This document shows, one piece after another, positions 8,119 through 17,160 of a stretch of DNA of 64,000 nucleotides; the first letter of the stretch is position 1; each line of letters opens with the position of its first letter. A model generated the notes under the pieces. It was not told the DNA's origin. It did no database searches and saw only the letters and a program-made list of their open reading frames with translations. Source of the DNA: Paracoccus stylophorae (GTDB taxonomy: Bacteria; Pseudomonadota; Alphaproteobacteria; Rhodobacterales; Rhodobacteraceae). A program made the position numbers and the translations under genes. The stretch spans positions 405,501 through 469,500 of the forward strand of contig NZ_CP067134.1 in NCBI RefSeq assembly GCF_028553765.1, written 5' to 3'.

Positions 8119-9368
8119 GCGCGCCGGTCTTTTCCACCCTTGGCTGCCGCCTGAACGCCTATGAGACCGAGGCGATGCGCGAGATGGCCGAGGCTGCCGG
8201 CCTGACGGGGGCGGTGGTGGTGAACACCTGCGCCGTGACGGCCGAGGCGGTGCGCAAGGCGCGGCAGGAGATCCGCCGGCTGGCGCGCGAGAACCCGGGC
8301 GCGCCGGTGATCGTGACCGGATGCGCCGCGCAGACCGAGCCCGAAACCTTTGCCGCGATGCCCGAGGTGACGAAGGTCATCGGCAATCACCAGAAGATGC
8401 AGCCCGAGACCTGGACCCGGCTGCACGCCCCCGATCTGATCGGGGACACCGAAAAGATCCGCGTGGACGACATCATGTCGGTCCGGGAAACCGCCGGCCA
8501 TCTGATCGACGGGTTCGGGCGGCACCGCGCCTATGTGCAGGTCCAGAACGGCTGCGATCACCGCTGCACCTTCTGCATCATCCCCTATGGGCGCGGCAAC
8601 TCGCGCAGCGTGCCGGCGGGGGTGGTGGTCGAACAGATCCGGCGGCTGGTCGGGCGCGGCTTCAACGAGGTGGTGCTGACCGGCGTCGATCTGACCTCCT
8701 GGGGCGCGGATCTGCCGGGGACGCCGCGTCTGGGCGATCTGGTGATGCGGGTCCTGCGGCTGGTGCCGGATCTGCCGCGCCTGCGCATCAGCAGCATCGA
8801 TTCGATCGAGGCGGACGACAACCTGATGCTGGCCATCGCCACCGAATCGCGGCTGATGCCGCATCTGCACCTGTCGTTGCAGGCGGGCGACGACATGATC
8901 CTGAAGCGGATGAAGCGGCGGCATCTGCGCGACGATGCGATCGGGTTCTGCGACGAGGTCCGGCGGCTGCGGCCCGACATGGTGTTCGGCGCCGACATCA
9001 TCGCCGGATTCCCGACCGAGACCGAGGCGATGTTCCGCAACAGCCTGGACCTGGTCGAGGAATGCGGCCTGACATTCCTGCACGTGTTCCCCTATTCCGC
9101 CCGCAAGGGAACGCCCGCCGCGCGGATGCCGGCGGTGCCCGGCCCCGCGATCCGCGAACGCGCCGCCCGGCTGCGCGAGGCGGGCGACAGGGCGCTGCGC
9201 CGCCATCTGGACGCGCAGATCGGCCGGTATCACCGCGTCCTGACCGAGGGCAGCCGGATCGCGCGGACCGAACAGTTCACCGAGGTCGCGCTGAGCCACG
9301 ACCGGCCCGAGGGCACGTTGCTGGATCTGCGGATCACCGGCCATGACGGGCGCAGATTGACCGCGTGA
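8115..9368 (+). CDS. mtaB: tRNA threonylcarbamoyladenosine methylthiotransferase MtaB
   Basis: A 417-residue radical-SAM methylthiotransferase. The N-terminal UPF0004 domain carries three Cys for one cluster (TLGCRLN, NTCAVT, VTGCAAQ), and the radical SAM CDHRCTFCIIPYGRG motif binds the second [4Fe-4S] cluster. The short form, with RLN rather than QMN in the first motif, identifies the MtaB (e-type) branch. This branch makes ms2t6A at position 37 of tRNAs decoding ANN codons. The start is the ATG at 8115, overlapping the dapF stop. Confidence 0.93.
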   Translation: MSAPVFSTLGCRLNAYETEAMREMAEAAGLTGAVVVNTCAVTAEAVRKARQEIRRLARENPGAPVIVTGCAAQTEPETFAAMPEVTKVIGNHQKMQPETWTRLHAPDLIGDTEKIRVDDIMSVRETAGHLIDGFGRHRAYVQVQNGCDHRCTFCIIPYGRGNSRSVPAGVVVEQIRRLVGRGFNEVVLTGVDLTSWGADLPGTPRLGDLVMRVLRLVPDLPRLRISSIDSIEADDNLMLAIATESRLMPHLHLSLQAGDDMILKRMKRRHLRDDAIGFCDEVRRLRPDMVFGADIIAGFPTETEAMFRNSLDLVEECGLTFLHVFPYSARKGTPAARMPAVPGPAIRERAARLREAGDRALRRHLDAQIGRYHRVLTEGSRIARTEQFTEVALSHDRPEGTLLDLRITGHDGRRLTA

Positions 9369-9396
9369 GGCGTCGTTTGCCGCTGACGCGGCGATG

Positions 9397-9445
9397 GCAA
9401 GGGGGCGCTGCCCCCTTGCACCCCCGAGGTATTTGGGAAGAGTGC
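9397..9445. repeat. Intergenic GC palindrome plus GAGGTATTT box, copy 1
   Basis: A perfect palindrome with 10-bp arms (GCAAGGGGGC at 9397-9406 and its complement at 9410-9419, loop GCT). It is followed by ACCCCCGAGGTATTTGGG and a purine-rich tail. The same combination recurs near 41,860-42,020 and, inverted, near 50,911-50,960. It sits between mtaB and the next gene and just precedes that gene's SD. Confidence 0.8.
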
Positions 9446-9471
9446 GAGGAGCAGTCAGAAAGGAACGCCCG

Positions 9472-10392
9472 ATGACAACCCTGCTGTTTTCGCATCCCGC
9501 CGCCGCGGCGCATCTGATGCCGCCGGGACATCCCGAACAGGTGGCCCGCCACGGAGCCGTGCTGGAGGCGCTGGCGGGGCTGGATCTGCAACGGCGCGAG
9601 GCACCCATCGCCGATGACGCCGACATCCTGCGCTGTCACCCAAGGCGGCATCTGGACCGGATCCGCGCGGCCGCACCGGACCAGGGGTTTCACATGCTGG
9701 ACGGCGATACCAGCATGTCGCCCGGCAGCCTCGAGGCGGCGTTGCGCGGCGTCGGCGCGGCCTGCGCCGCCGTCGATGCGGTGCTGGCCGGCGAGGCAAG
9801 CAGCGCCTTTGTCGCCATGCGCCCGCCCGGTCACCATGCCGAGCGCGAGACGCCGATGGGGTTCTGCCTGTTCGGCAACGTGGCCATCGCCGCCATGCGC
9901 GCGCTGGATCATCACGGGCTGGACCGGGTCGCGGTGCTGGATTTCGACGTCCACCACGGAAACGGCACGCAGGATCTGCTGTGGGAGGAAAAGCGGGCCT
10001 TCTTCGCCTCGACCCACCAGATGCCGCTGTATCCGGGCACCGGCGCGCCGTCCGAAACCGGGGCGTTCGGGCAGGTCATGAACGTGCCCTTGGCGCCCGG
10101 ATCGGGCGGGGACGAGGCGCAGGCGGCGTGGCGCACGATCCTGGACCGCTGCCGCGAATTCGGACCGCAGCTGATTCTGGTGTCTGCCGGGTTCGACGCG
10201 CATCGCGACGATCCGCTGGCGCAGCTGAACTGGGACGATGCGGATTTCGCCGCCATCACCCGGCTGATCTGCGATGTGGCGGGGTGGTGCGGAGTGCCGG
10301 TGGTATCCTGTCTGGAAGGTGGCTATGATCTGGCCGCCCTGGGGCGGTCGGTTCGCGCCCATGTCGAGGTGCTGATGGAGACCGGAAGATGA
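9472..10392 (+). CDS. Histone deacetylase-fold (arginase-like) amidohydrolase
   Basis: A 306-residue class II histone deacetylase / acetoin-utilisation / acetylpolyamine amidohydrolase homologue. Active-site blocks are PPGHHAE, DFDVHHGNGTQ (Zn ligands Asp and His), SAGFDAHRDDP and LEGGYDL. It probably removes acyl groups from small molecules or protein lysines. I cannot decide which. The start is the ATG at 9472 with AAAGGA 7 nt upstream. The frame opens at 9394, but that part lies within the repeat element. The stop overlaps xseB by ATGA. Confidence 0.92.
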   Translation: MTTLLFSHPAAAAHLMPPGHPEQVARHGAVLEALAGLDLQRREAPIADDADILRCHPRRHLDRIRAAAPDQGFHMLDGDTSMSPGSLEAALRGVGAACAAVDAVLAGEASSAFVAMRPPGHHAERETPMGFCLFGNVAIAAMRALDHHGLDRVAVLDFDVHHGNGTQDLLWEEKRAFFASTHQMPLYPGTGAPSETGAFGQVMNVPLAPGSGGDEAQAAWRTILDRCREFGPQLILVSAGFDAHRDDPLAQLNWDDADFAAITRLICDVAGWCGVPVVSCLEGGYDLAALGRSVRAHVEVLMETGR

Positions 10393-10625
10393 GCGAGATC
10401 GAGAACCTGTCCTTCGAGGACGCGATGCGCGAACTGGAGGCGACGGTCGGCAAGCTTGAGACCGGCGAGGCCACGCTGGAGGAATCCATCGCGCTGTATG
10501 AACGCGGCGCCCGTTTGCGCGCGCATTGCGAAAAGCGGCTGCGCGAGGCCGAGGAGCGGGTCGAGAAGATCACCCTGTCGGCCAGCGGCCAGCCGACCGG
10601 CACGGAACCGGTCGAGGGCCAGTGA
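10389..10625 (+). CDS. xseB: Exodeoxyribonuclease VII small subunit
   Basis: A 78-residue protein with the XseB core LSFEDAMRELEATVGKLETGEATLEESIALYERG and a charged helical tail. It forms the exonuclease VII complex with the large subunit XseA, which is not in this window. It overlaps the upstream gene by ATGA, and its TGA overlaps the ispA ATG. The xseB-ispA-dxs order is widely conserved in proteobacteria. Confidence 0.95.
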   Translation: MSEIENLSFEDAMRELEATVGKLETGEATLEESIALYERGARLRAHCEKRLREAEERVEKITLSASGQPTGTEPVEGQ

Positions 10626-11488
10626 TGCAGGCGCGTCTGGATGAGGTGAAGGCGCAGCTGCGCGGCGCGCTGGACGCGGCGCTGGCCCAGTATCCCAAGG
10701 GCGAACTTGCCGATGCGATGGCCTATGCCACGGTCGGCGGCAAGCGCATCCGCGGATTTCTGGTGATGGAATCGGCCCGCCTGCACGGCGTTCCCGATGA
10801 GGCCGCCCTGCCGGTGGCGGCGGCGGTCGAGGCGCTGCACGCCTATAGCCTGGTGCATGACGATCTGCCGGCTATGGACGACGACGATCTGCGCCGCGGC
10901 ATGCCCACCTGTCATGTGCAGTGGTCCGAGGCGACCGCGATCCTGGCGGGCGACGCGTTGCAGGCGATGGCGTTCCGGCTGCTGACCGACGACGCCATCG
11001 GCGATGCCGAGGCGCGGCTGCGGATCGTGCGCGCCTTTGCCGACGCGGTGGGCGCGGGCGGCATGGTCTGGGGTCAGGCGCTGGACATTGCCGCCGAAAG
11101 CTCGGTCCAGACGCTGGATCTGAAGGCGATCACGCGCTTGCAGCGCGCCAAGACCGGGGCCCTGATCCGTTTCGCGGCGACCGCCGGCGCGCTGATCGCG
11201 GGCGATGATCCCGATGCGCTGGACCGCTATGCCGCGGGGCTGGGGCTGGCGTTCCAGATCGCCGATGACATTCTTGACGTGGTCGGTGACGAGAACGTGA
11301 CCGGCAAGCGCGTCGGCAAGGACGGCGCCGCCGGCAAGGCGACATTCGTGTCGATTCTGGGGCTGGAGGGTGCGCGGGACGAGGCGCGGCGGCTGGTGCA
11401 CGAGGCGCAGACGGCACTGGACGGTTACGGCGAGGCCGCCGGAAACTTGCGGGAACTGGCGCGTTTCGTTATCGAACGCGACACCTGA
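10625..11488 (+). CDS. ispA: Polyprenyl (farnesyl/geranyl) diphosphate synthase
   Basis: A 287-residue trans-prenyltransferase. The first Asp-rich motif is in the segment [18 protein letters not shown], and the second is [19 protein letters not shown] near the N-terminus binds isopentenyl diphosphate. The IspA role, making C15 (or C10) diphosphates from dimethylallyl and isopentenyl diphosphate, fits the length and the neighbours (xseB before, dxs after). The start is the ATG at 10625, overlapping the xseB stop (TGATG). Confidence 0.94.
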   Translation: MQARLDEVKAQLRGALDAALAQYPKGELADAMAYATVGGKRIRGFLVMESARLHGVPDEAALPVAAAVEALHAYSLVHDDLPAMDDDDLRRGMPTCHVQWSEATAILAGDALQAMAFRLLTDDAIGDAEARLRIVRAFADAVGAGGMVWGQALDIAAESSVQTLDLKAITRLQRAKTGALIRFAATAGALIAGDDPDALDRYAAGLGLAFQIADDILDVVGDENVTGKRVGKDGAAGKATFVSILGLEGARDEARRLVHEAQTALDGYGEAAGNLRELARFVIERDT

Positions 11489-11514
11489 CAAACGCCCGCC
11501 CGGAGGGCCACAGC

Positions 11515-13431
11515 ATGACCGACCGCCCCGACACGCCCCTGCTTGACCGGGTCACCCTGCCCTCGGACCTGAAGACCCTGTCCGACCGAGAATTGCGGCA
11601 GCTGGCCGACGAGTTGCGCACCGAGACCATCAGCGCCGTCAGCGTGACCGGCGGACATCTGGGTGCGGGGCTGGGGGTGGTCGAACTGACCGTGGCCCTG
11701 CATGCGGTCTTCGATGCGCCGCGCGACAAGATCATCTGGGATGTCGGGCATCAATGCTATCCGCACAAGATCCTGACCGGGCGGCGCGACCGCATCCGCA
11801 CCCTGCGCAGCGGCGGCGGTCTGGCCGGGTTCACCAAGCGCGCCGAAAGCCCCTTCGACCCGTTCGGCGCCGGCCATTCCTCGACCTCGATCTCGGCCGC
11901 TTTGGGCTTTGCCGTGGCCCGCGATCTGGGCGGCGATCCGGGCGATGCGATCGCGGTGATCGGCGATGGCGCGATGAGCGCGGGGATGGCCTATGAGGCG
12001 CTGAACAATGCCGGGCATCTGGGCAAGCGGCTGATCGTGATCCTGAACGACAACGAGATGTCCATCGCGCCGCCGGTGGGCGCGATGTCGTCCTATCTGA
12101 CGCGGCTTTACACGGGCGGGCCGTTCCAGGAACTGAAGGCTGCGGCCAAGGGCGCGGTCGGCATGCTGCCCGAGGCGCTGCAGGAAGGGGCGCGGCGGGC
12201 CAAGGAGATGCTGAAAGGCATGGCCGTCGGCGGCACGCTGTTCGAGGAGCTGGGCTTTTCCTATATCGGGCCGGTGGACGGTCACGACATGGAACAGCTG
12301 CTGCCGCTGCTGCGCACCGTCAAGGCGCGGGCGTCGGGTCCGGTGCTGATCCATGCGGTCACGCGCAAGGGCAAGGGCTATGCGCCGGCCGAGAATGCCG
12401 CCGACCGCGGCCATGCGACATCGAAATTCGATGTCGTCACCGGCGTGCAGGCCAAGGCCAAGTCGAACGCGCCCAGCTATACCTCGGTCTTTGCGCGCGC
12501 GCTGATCGATCAGGCCGGGCGCGACGACCGCATCGTCGGCATCACCGCCGCGATGCCCGACGGCACCGGCCTGAAACAGTTCGCCGAGCGTTTTCCGCGC
12601 CGCAGCTTCGATGTGGGCATCGCCGAGCAGCACGCGGTGACCTTTGCCGCCGGGCTGGCGGCGGGCGGGATGAAACCGTTCTGCGCGATCTATTCGACCT
12701 TTCTGCAACGCGGCTACGATCAGGTGGTCCATGACGTGGCGGTTCAGGGCCTGCCGGTCCGCTTCGCCATCGACCGCGCCGGGCTGGTGGGGCAGGACGG
12801 CCCGACCCATGCCGGCGCCTATGATATCGGGTTTCTGGCGAACCTGCCGGGCTTCGTGGTGATGGCCGCCGCCGATGAGGCCGAGCTGGTGCACATGGTC
12901 GCCACGGCGGCGGCCCATGACGACGGACCCATCGCCTTCCGGTTCCCGCGCGGCGAGGGGGCAGGGGTCGAGATGCCGGCGCGCGGCCGGGTTCTGACGA
13001 TCGGCAAGGGCCGGATCGTCCGCGAGGGGTCGGGGGTCGTGCTGCTGTCCCTTGGCACGCGGCTGGCCCCGGCGCTGGAGGCGGCCGAGGCGCTGGCGGC
13101 GCGCGGCATCCGCCCGACCGTGGCCGATGCGCGTTTTGCAAAGCCGCTGGACCGCGACCTGATCCTGAAACTGGCGCAGGACCATGAGGCCCTGATCACG
13201 CTGGAAGAGGGCGCGGTGGGCGGGTTCGGCAGCCATGTCGCGCAGCTTCTGGCCGAGGAGGGCGTGTTCGACCGCGGGCTGAAATTCCGCTCGATGGTGC
13301 TGCCGGACCGGTTCGTGGATCACGACGCCCCCTTCGCCATGTATGACGTGTCGGCGCTGAACGCCCGCCATATCGAGGCGAAGGTGCTGGACGTTCTGGG
13401 GATCGAACGGCTTGCGGATCTGCGCGCCTGA
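11515..13431 (+). CDS. dxs: 1-deoxy-D-xylulose-5-phosphate synthase
   Basis: A 638-residue thiamine-diphosphate enzyme that makes DXP from pyruvate and glyceraldehyde 3-phosphate, the first step of the MEP isoprenoid pathway. Seen: [36 protein letters not shown], the ThDP/Mg site [18 protein letters not shown], and the transketolase-like region [15 protein letters not shown]. Full family length. The gene lies 26 nt after ispA in the same operon. The ATG at 11515 has GGAGG upstream. Confidence 0.97.
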   Translation: MTDRPDTPLLDRVTLPSDLKTLSDRELRQLADELRTETISAVSVTGGHLGAGLGVVELTVALHAVFDAPRDKIIWDVGHQCYPHKILTGRRDRIRTLRSGGGLAGFTKRAESPFDPFGAGHSSTSISAALGFAVARDLGGDPGDAIAVIGDGAMSAGMAYEALNNAGHLGKRLIVILNDNEMSIAPPVGAMSSYLTRLYTGGPFQELKAAAKGAVGMLPEALQEGARRAKEMLKGMAVGGTLFEELGFSYIGPVDGHDMEQLLPLLRTVKARASGPVLIHAVTRKGKGYAPAENAADRGHATSKFDVVTGVQAKAKSNAPSYTSVFARALIDQAGRDDRIVGITAAMPDGTGLKQFAERFPRRSFDVGIAEQHAVTFAAGLAAGGMKPFCAIYSTFLQRGYDQVVHDVAVQGLPVRFAIDRAGLVGQDGPTHAGAYDIGFLANLPGFVVMAAADEAELVHMVATAAAHDDGPIAFRFPRGEGAGVEMPARGRVLTIGKGRIVREGSGVVLLSLGTRLAPALEAAEALAARGIRPTVADARFAKPLDRDLILKLAQDHEALITLEEGAVGGFGSHVAQLLAEEGVFDRGLKFRSMVLPDRFVDHDAPFAMYDVSALNARHIEAKVLDVLGIERLADLRA

Positions 13432-13460
13432 CCGGGCAGGGACGGACGGACGGACGCGCG

Positions 13461-14177
13461 TCATTGATAGCTGCGTACCAGCGCGCCCGCGATCATCGAC
13501 CAGCCGTCGACCACGACGAAGAACGCCAGCTTGAAGGGCAGCGAGACGACGACCGGCGGCACCATCATCATGCCCATCGACATCAGCACCGCCGACACGA
13601 CCAGATCGATGATCAGGAAGGGCAGGGCGATCAGGAACCCGATCTCGAAGGCGCGCTGGATCTCGGACAGCATGAAGGCCGGGACCAGCACCGACAGCCG
13701 GTCCGCCGGCGCGGCGGGATCGGGGGCGATCTCGGCCAGGCCCTGCAACGTGTCGGGATCGGTGCGCGCCGACATGAAGCCCTGAAAGGGAAGGATGCCG
13801 CGCTGGAACGCCTCGGCGATGCCGATGCTGCCGTCGCGCAGGGGGGCGCCGGCCATCTGCCATGCCTCGCGCAGGACCGGGTCCATGATGAACCATGTCA
13901 GAAACATCGCCAGGCTGACGATCAGCATGTTCGGCGGCGCCTGTTGCAGCCCGATGGCCTGACGAAGGATCGACAGCACGGTGACGATGAAGGGAAAGCA
14001 CGTCACCATGATCGCGATCCCCGGCGCCAGCGACAGCGCGGTCAGCGCAAGCACGATCAGCACCGCGTTCTGGCCCAGACCTGCCGCCGCCTGCCCCGGA
14101 TCGGGCAGGCCCTGCGCCAGCGCGGCCGAGGGGACCAGGGCCAGCAGCGCGACCGCAACCGCGTGCAGGCGGATCAC
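13461..14177 (-). CDS. fliP: Flagellar export gate protein FliP
   Basis: A 238-residue membrane protein of the flagellar type III export gate. It has a cleavable-type signal sequence (VALLALVPSAALAQG) and four hydrophobic helices. Family blocks are TCFPFIVTVLSILRQAIGLQQ, LTWFIMDPVL, PFLIIDLVVSAVLMSMGMMMVPP and SLPFKLAFFVVVDGW. The start is the GTG at 14177, which overlaps the fliN stop (GTGA). It is last in the leftward operon fliF-fliH-like-fliN-fliP. fliQ is not in this window and fliR lies in the opposite operon. Confidence 0.95.
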   Translation of the reverse strand: MIRLHAVAVALLALVPSAALAQGLPDPGQAAAGLGQNAVLIVLALTALSLAPGIAIMVTCFPFIVTVLSILRQAIGLQQAPPNMLIVSLAMFLTWFIMDPVLREAWQMAGAPLRDGSIGIAEAFQRGILPFQGFMSARTDPDTLQGLAEIAPDPAAPADRLSVLVPAFMLSEIQRAFEIGFLIALPFLIIDLVVSAVLMSMGMMMVPPVVVSLPFKLAFFVVVDGWSMIAGALVRSYQ

Positions 14178-14431
14178 ACCGCCTCCGTCGCGCCGACGAT
14201 GCGCACGCACAGCCGTTCCTCGGGCGATCCGTCGCCGGTCAGTTCGCCGCGCGCGATGACCCTGTCGCCCACGCAGATCTCGACCCCGTCCTCGATCGGC
14301 TGATCCAGCATCAGCACGTCGTCGGGCCGCAGCGCGGACAGCTGCGCCACCGTGCGGCGGGTCCGGCCCAGGCGGATCGTCACCTCAAGCTGGATGTTGT
14401 CGGTGTCGATCAGGTGCTTCAATGCGTCCAT
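14174..14431 (-). CDS. fliN: Flagellar switch protein FliN
   Basis: An 85-residue SpoA/FliN domain protein: QLEVTIRLGRTRRTVAQLSALRPDDVLMLDQPIEDGVEICVGDRVIARGEL, the C-ring component that bears the switch and binds export cargo. Unusually short, because the N-terminal linker is nearly absent. It overlaps the upstream fliH-like gene by 13 nt and fliP by 4 nt. FliM and FliG are not encoded in this window. Confidence 0.92.
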   Translation of the reverse strand: MDALKHLIDTDNIQLEVTIRLGRTRRTVAQLSALRPDDVLMLDQPIEDGVEICVGDRVIARGELTGDGSPEERLCVRIVGATEAV

Positions 14432-14994
14432 GACGATTCGTCCCCGGAGATATCGGAAATCAGCGCGCGCATGTCCCGGCCAAGGCGGTCCGGGCAGAAC
14501 TCGATCCGCCCGCCCTCAAGCGACAGGCTGATGCGGTCGGTGTCGGACGGCTCAAGCTCGATCCCCTCGATCCCGGCATCCGCCAGACATCGCTGGACCA
14601 GCCCTTGCAGCCGGTCGCTGCAGGCGATGCGCGCGCGCAGCGGCGCGGCTTTCTGCGCCAGCCGTTCCAGTTCGGCCGTCAGCGCGTCGCGCAATCGCGC
14701 CGAGTCCGCCGCCGGCGCCAGATTGTCGAGGATCGCATCGAGGATCGGGGACAGCGCCGCGGCCGCCTCGGCCCGCAGCGCGGCCCGGCGCTGCGCATCC
14801 TCGGCAAGCGCCACGGCCAGCCGCTCAAGCCCCGCGCCCAGATGTCGCATCTGGTCGTCGTGGCTGCGGGCAAGGCCCGCCGCCAGACCCTCGGCATGCG
14901 CGCGGTCCAGCGCATCACGGTCGAAGATCTGTTTCGTGTCCCGACCCGCAAGCGCGGCGGTGAAGGATTCCAGTCTGAACATGGCCTGCGTCAA
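14419..14994 (-). CDS. FliH-like flagellar assembly protein
   Basis: A 191-residue protein at the fliH position between fliF and fliN. It has a long alanine- and charge-rich helix (about residues 30-130), as in FliH/YscL, and a small C-terminal domain (ISLSLEGGRIEFCPDRLG). Family resemblance is weak, and the call rests mainly on length, helical composition and locus. A role in escorting the export ATPase FliI would follow. The start is TTG at 14994: AAGGAG lies 8 nt upstream and TTGA overlaps the fliF stop. An ATG four codons later is the alternative. Confidence 0.65.
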   Translation of the reverse strand: MTQAMFRLESFTAALAGRDTKQIFDRDALDRAHAEGLAAGLARSHDDQMRHLGAGLERLAVALAEDAQRRAALRAEAAAALSPILDAILDNLAPAADSARLRDALTAELERLAQKAAPLRARIACSDRLQGLVQRCLADAGIEGIELEPSDTDRISLSLEGGRIEFCPDRLGRDMRALISDISGDESSWTH

Positions 14995-16565
14995 TGCGCG
15001 TTCTCCTTGTTGTCGATCCAGCCGGACAGGATCTTGATGCTTTCCTCGTGCCGGTCGCGCATCATCGTGCGCAGCCGGGCGACGGGATCGCCATGCGGCA
15101 GCGACAGATGCTGCGGCGGCTCAGGCGCGATCAGCTGCGGTGCGGCGGCCTGCTGCGGCGCGTCTTGCTCGATCGTGCCGGTCACGGGTGCCGGGACGGC
15201 GGCGCTGTCGTCGGCCAGGGCGGCGGGGGCGGCCTGCACGGCGGCGCGTGCGCGCAGCACCGGGCGCAGGATCGCCAGCATCACCGCCAGCGCGAACAGC
15301 CCGATCAGCGCAAGCCGGATCAGCCCGTTCACCTCCAGCCGGTCCAGCAGACCCGGCCGCGCCAGCGTGCCGTTGTCGCCCAGGCTTGCGAAGGGCAGCG
15401 ATTTCACCGTGATCAGATCGCCGCGCGTCTCGTCGAAGCCCGTGGCCGAGGCGACCAGTTCGCGCAGGACCGCAAGCTCGGCCTCCGCGCGCGGCACCAG
15501 CTGCGTCTGACCCTGCGCGTCGGTCTGGGCCACGCCGTTGACCAGCACGGCGACGGTCAGGCGGCGGGTCGCACCGGGCTGACGCTGGATTTCGCGGGTG
15601 ACGCGGCTGACTTCGTAATTGGCCTGTTGGCGGTTTTCCGACCGCGAGGCCTGCGAACCGTCGCCCTGGCTTTCTTCGGCATCCGGCAGGTTCGAGGCGG
15701 CCGTCACCGCGCCGGCGCCGGTCGAATTGCTTTGATCGGTGGTTTCCTCGGTCACCTGAGAGATCAGGGCGCGCTGATCGGGATCGTAACGCTGTTCGGT
15801 CATCAGCTCGGTTTCGGTGACCAGATCGAGGTTCAGTTCGACAATGGCATTGCCGGGGCCGACATGCGGTTCCAGGATGCGTTCGACATTGCGCTTCATG
15901 TCGGCGCCGCGATCCTGTCCGGCCGTCTCTTCGCTGGCCGACACGATGCCGCGCTGCGAATCGATCACCGTCACGCTGTCGGGCGACATCCCCGGCACGC
16001 CCGACGACACCAGAAAGCGCAGCGCCGCCGCCTGATCGCGCGTGATCTGCTGGCCGTTGGTGGTCAGCGTGACCGAGGCGCTGCCGGTCAGGTCGCGCCG
16101 ATAGCCGCGCCCGTTCTCGACCGCCAGATGCACCCGCGCGGACTTGACGTTGGGCAGCGCAAGGATGGTGCGGGCCAGTTCGCCCTCTTTCGCGCGCCAA
16201 TAGGCGGCGTCGAACATCTGCGATGTGGTGCCGAAGCCGGAAATGCCGTCCAGCAGCTCATATCCCGCGCTGCCCGATGCCGGCAGGCCCTGCGAGGCCA
16301 GGTCCATCCGCAGCCGGTCGCGCTGATTCGCGTCGACCCAGATCGTGTCGCCGCGCACCTCGTATGCGACGCCGGCACGTTCGATCCCGGCGATGACCTC
16401 GCCCGAATGTGCCGGGTCCAGCCCGCCATACAGCATCGACATGCCCGGACGGCTGGCCAGCCAGCCAAAGCCGGCGATGGCCAGAAACGTGGTCAGAAAG
16501 GCCGCCGCCAGCACGATCTTCTGTTGTGAGCTTCGCTCGTTCCAATAGTCCTGCAGTTTTTGCAA
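14991..16565 (-). CDS. fliF: Flagellar MS-ring protein FliF
   Basis: A 524-residue FliF. It has an N-terminal membrane helix (VLAAAFLTTFLAIAGFGWLA), YscJ/FliF ring-building domain blocks (MLYGGLDPAHSGEVIAGIERAGVAYEV, SQMFDAAYWRAKEGELARTI, VHLAVENGRGY), a C-terminal helix (LIRLALIGLFALAVMLAILRPVL) and a cytoplasmic tail for FliG. The start is TTG at 16565 with AAAGGG upstream. It is the first gene of the leftward flagellar operon and faces fliL across a 118-bp divergent region with a CtrA-like site. Confidence 0.95.
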   Translation of the reverse strand: MQKLQDYWNERSSQQKIVLAAAFLTTFLAIAGFGWLASRPGMSMLYGGLDPAHSGEVIAGIERAGVAYEVRGDTIWVDANQRDRLRMDLASQGLPASGSAGYELLDGISGFGTTSQMFDAAYWRAKEGELARTILALPNVKSARVHLAVENGRGYRRDLTGSASVTLTTNGQQITRDQAAALRFLVSSGVPGMSPDSVTVIDSQRGIVSASEETAGQDRGADMKRNVERILEPHVGPGNAIVELNLDLVTETELMTEQRYDPDQRALISQVTEETTDQSNSTGAGAVTAASNLPDAEESQGDGSQASRSENRQQANYEVSRVTREIQRQPGATRRLTVAVLVNGVAQTDAQGQTQLVPRAEAELAVLRELVASATGFDETRGDLITVKSLPFASLGDNGTLARPGLLDRLEVNGLIRLALIGLFALAVMLAILRPVLRARAAVQAAPAALADDSAAVPAPVTGTIEQDAPQQAAAPQLIAPEPPQHLSLPHGDPVARLRTMMRDRHEESIKILSGWIDNKENAH

Positions 16566-16626
16566 AACCGGCCCTTTCCGAATCAGCGTCAGGTTTTCCG
16601 TCAGGCCCTTGATGACATGTCCGATC

Positions 16627-16641
16627 TTAAGATTTGGTTAG
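16627..16641. promoter_or_regulatory. Candidate CtrA-binding site between fliF and fliL
   Basis: TTAA (16627-16630), a 7-nt spacer, then TTAG (16638-16641): seven of eight positions of the alphaproteobacterial CtrA consensus TTAA-N7-TTAA. It lies 42 bp before the fliL ATG and 61 bp before the fliF start, so one site could serve both flagellar operons. TTAA is rare in this GC-rich window, which makes the match less likely to be chance. Binding itself is inferred. Confidence 0.55.
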
Positions 16642-16683
16642 TCGCGTGGTGCTAAATCCGGTTCATCACGACGGAGAATCACC

Positions 16684-17160
16684 ATGTCCGAAACGGTCGA
16701 ACCGCCGCCCCCGAAAGCGTCCCGAACGCGGGCAATGCTGATCCCGCTGCTGGCCGCGATCGTGCTGGGCGGGGCCGGATTCGCCTCGACCTATCTGGGG
16801 CTGTGGTCGCCCGCCGCGCTGCTGGCCGGCGCGTCCGACGCCGCCGGCCACGACCCCGTGTCGCAGGCGGTTTTCGTCGATGTCCCGCGGATCGAGCTGA
16901 ACATCCCCGGCGGGGCCGGACGCAGCCTTGTGCTGAGCGCGGCGATCGAGACGGACGTGGCCCATCGCGCCGAGGTCGAACACCTCATGCCCCGCGTGGC
17001 CGACGCGTTCACCGGCTTTTTGTCCGCAATCGACCCCGCCGCCTATGACAAGCGCGGCGTGCTGGAAATCATCCGCGGCGAGTTGGCGATGCGGACCCGT
17101 TACGTGCTGGGCGACACGCCCGTGAAGGATATGCTGATCACGGAGTTTCTCATCAGATGA
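16684..17160 (+). CDS. fliL: Flagellar basal body-associated protein FliL
   Basis: A 158-residue single-pass inner-membrane protein with a cytoplasmic N-terminus, one helix (AMLIPLLAAIVLGGAGFASTYLGL) and a periplasmic stomatin-like domain ending in a RYVLGDTPVKDMLITEFLIR-type segment, as expected for FliL. It associates with the stator and supports torque, which fits motE-like and motA genes downstream. It is first in the rightward flagellar operon. The stop overlaps the next gene (ATGA). The ATG is preceded by GGAG. Confidence 0.93.
   Translation: MSETVEPPPPKASRTRAMLIPLLAAIVLGGAGFASTYLGLWSPAALLAGASDAAGHDPVSQAVFVDVPRIELNIPGGAGRSLVLSAAIETDVAHRAEVEHLMPRVADAFTGFLSAIDPAAYDKRGVLEIIRGELAMRTRYVLGDTPVKDMLITEFLIR

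Noticed and set aside
13441..13455. Short GGAC/GGACG tandem repeat between dxs and fliP
   Set aside because: Only three to four units in a GC-rich gap between convergent genes; no sign of function.
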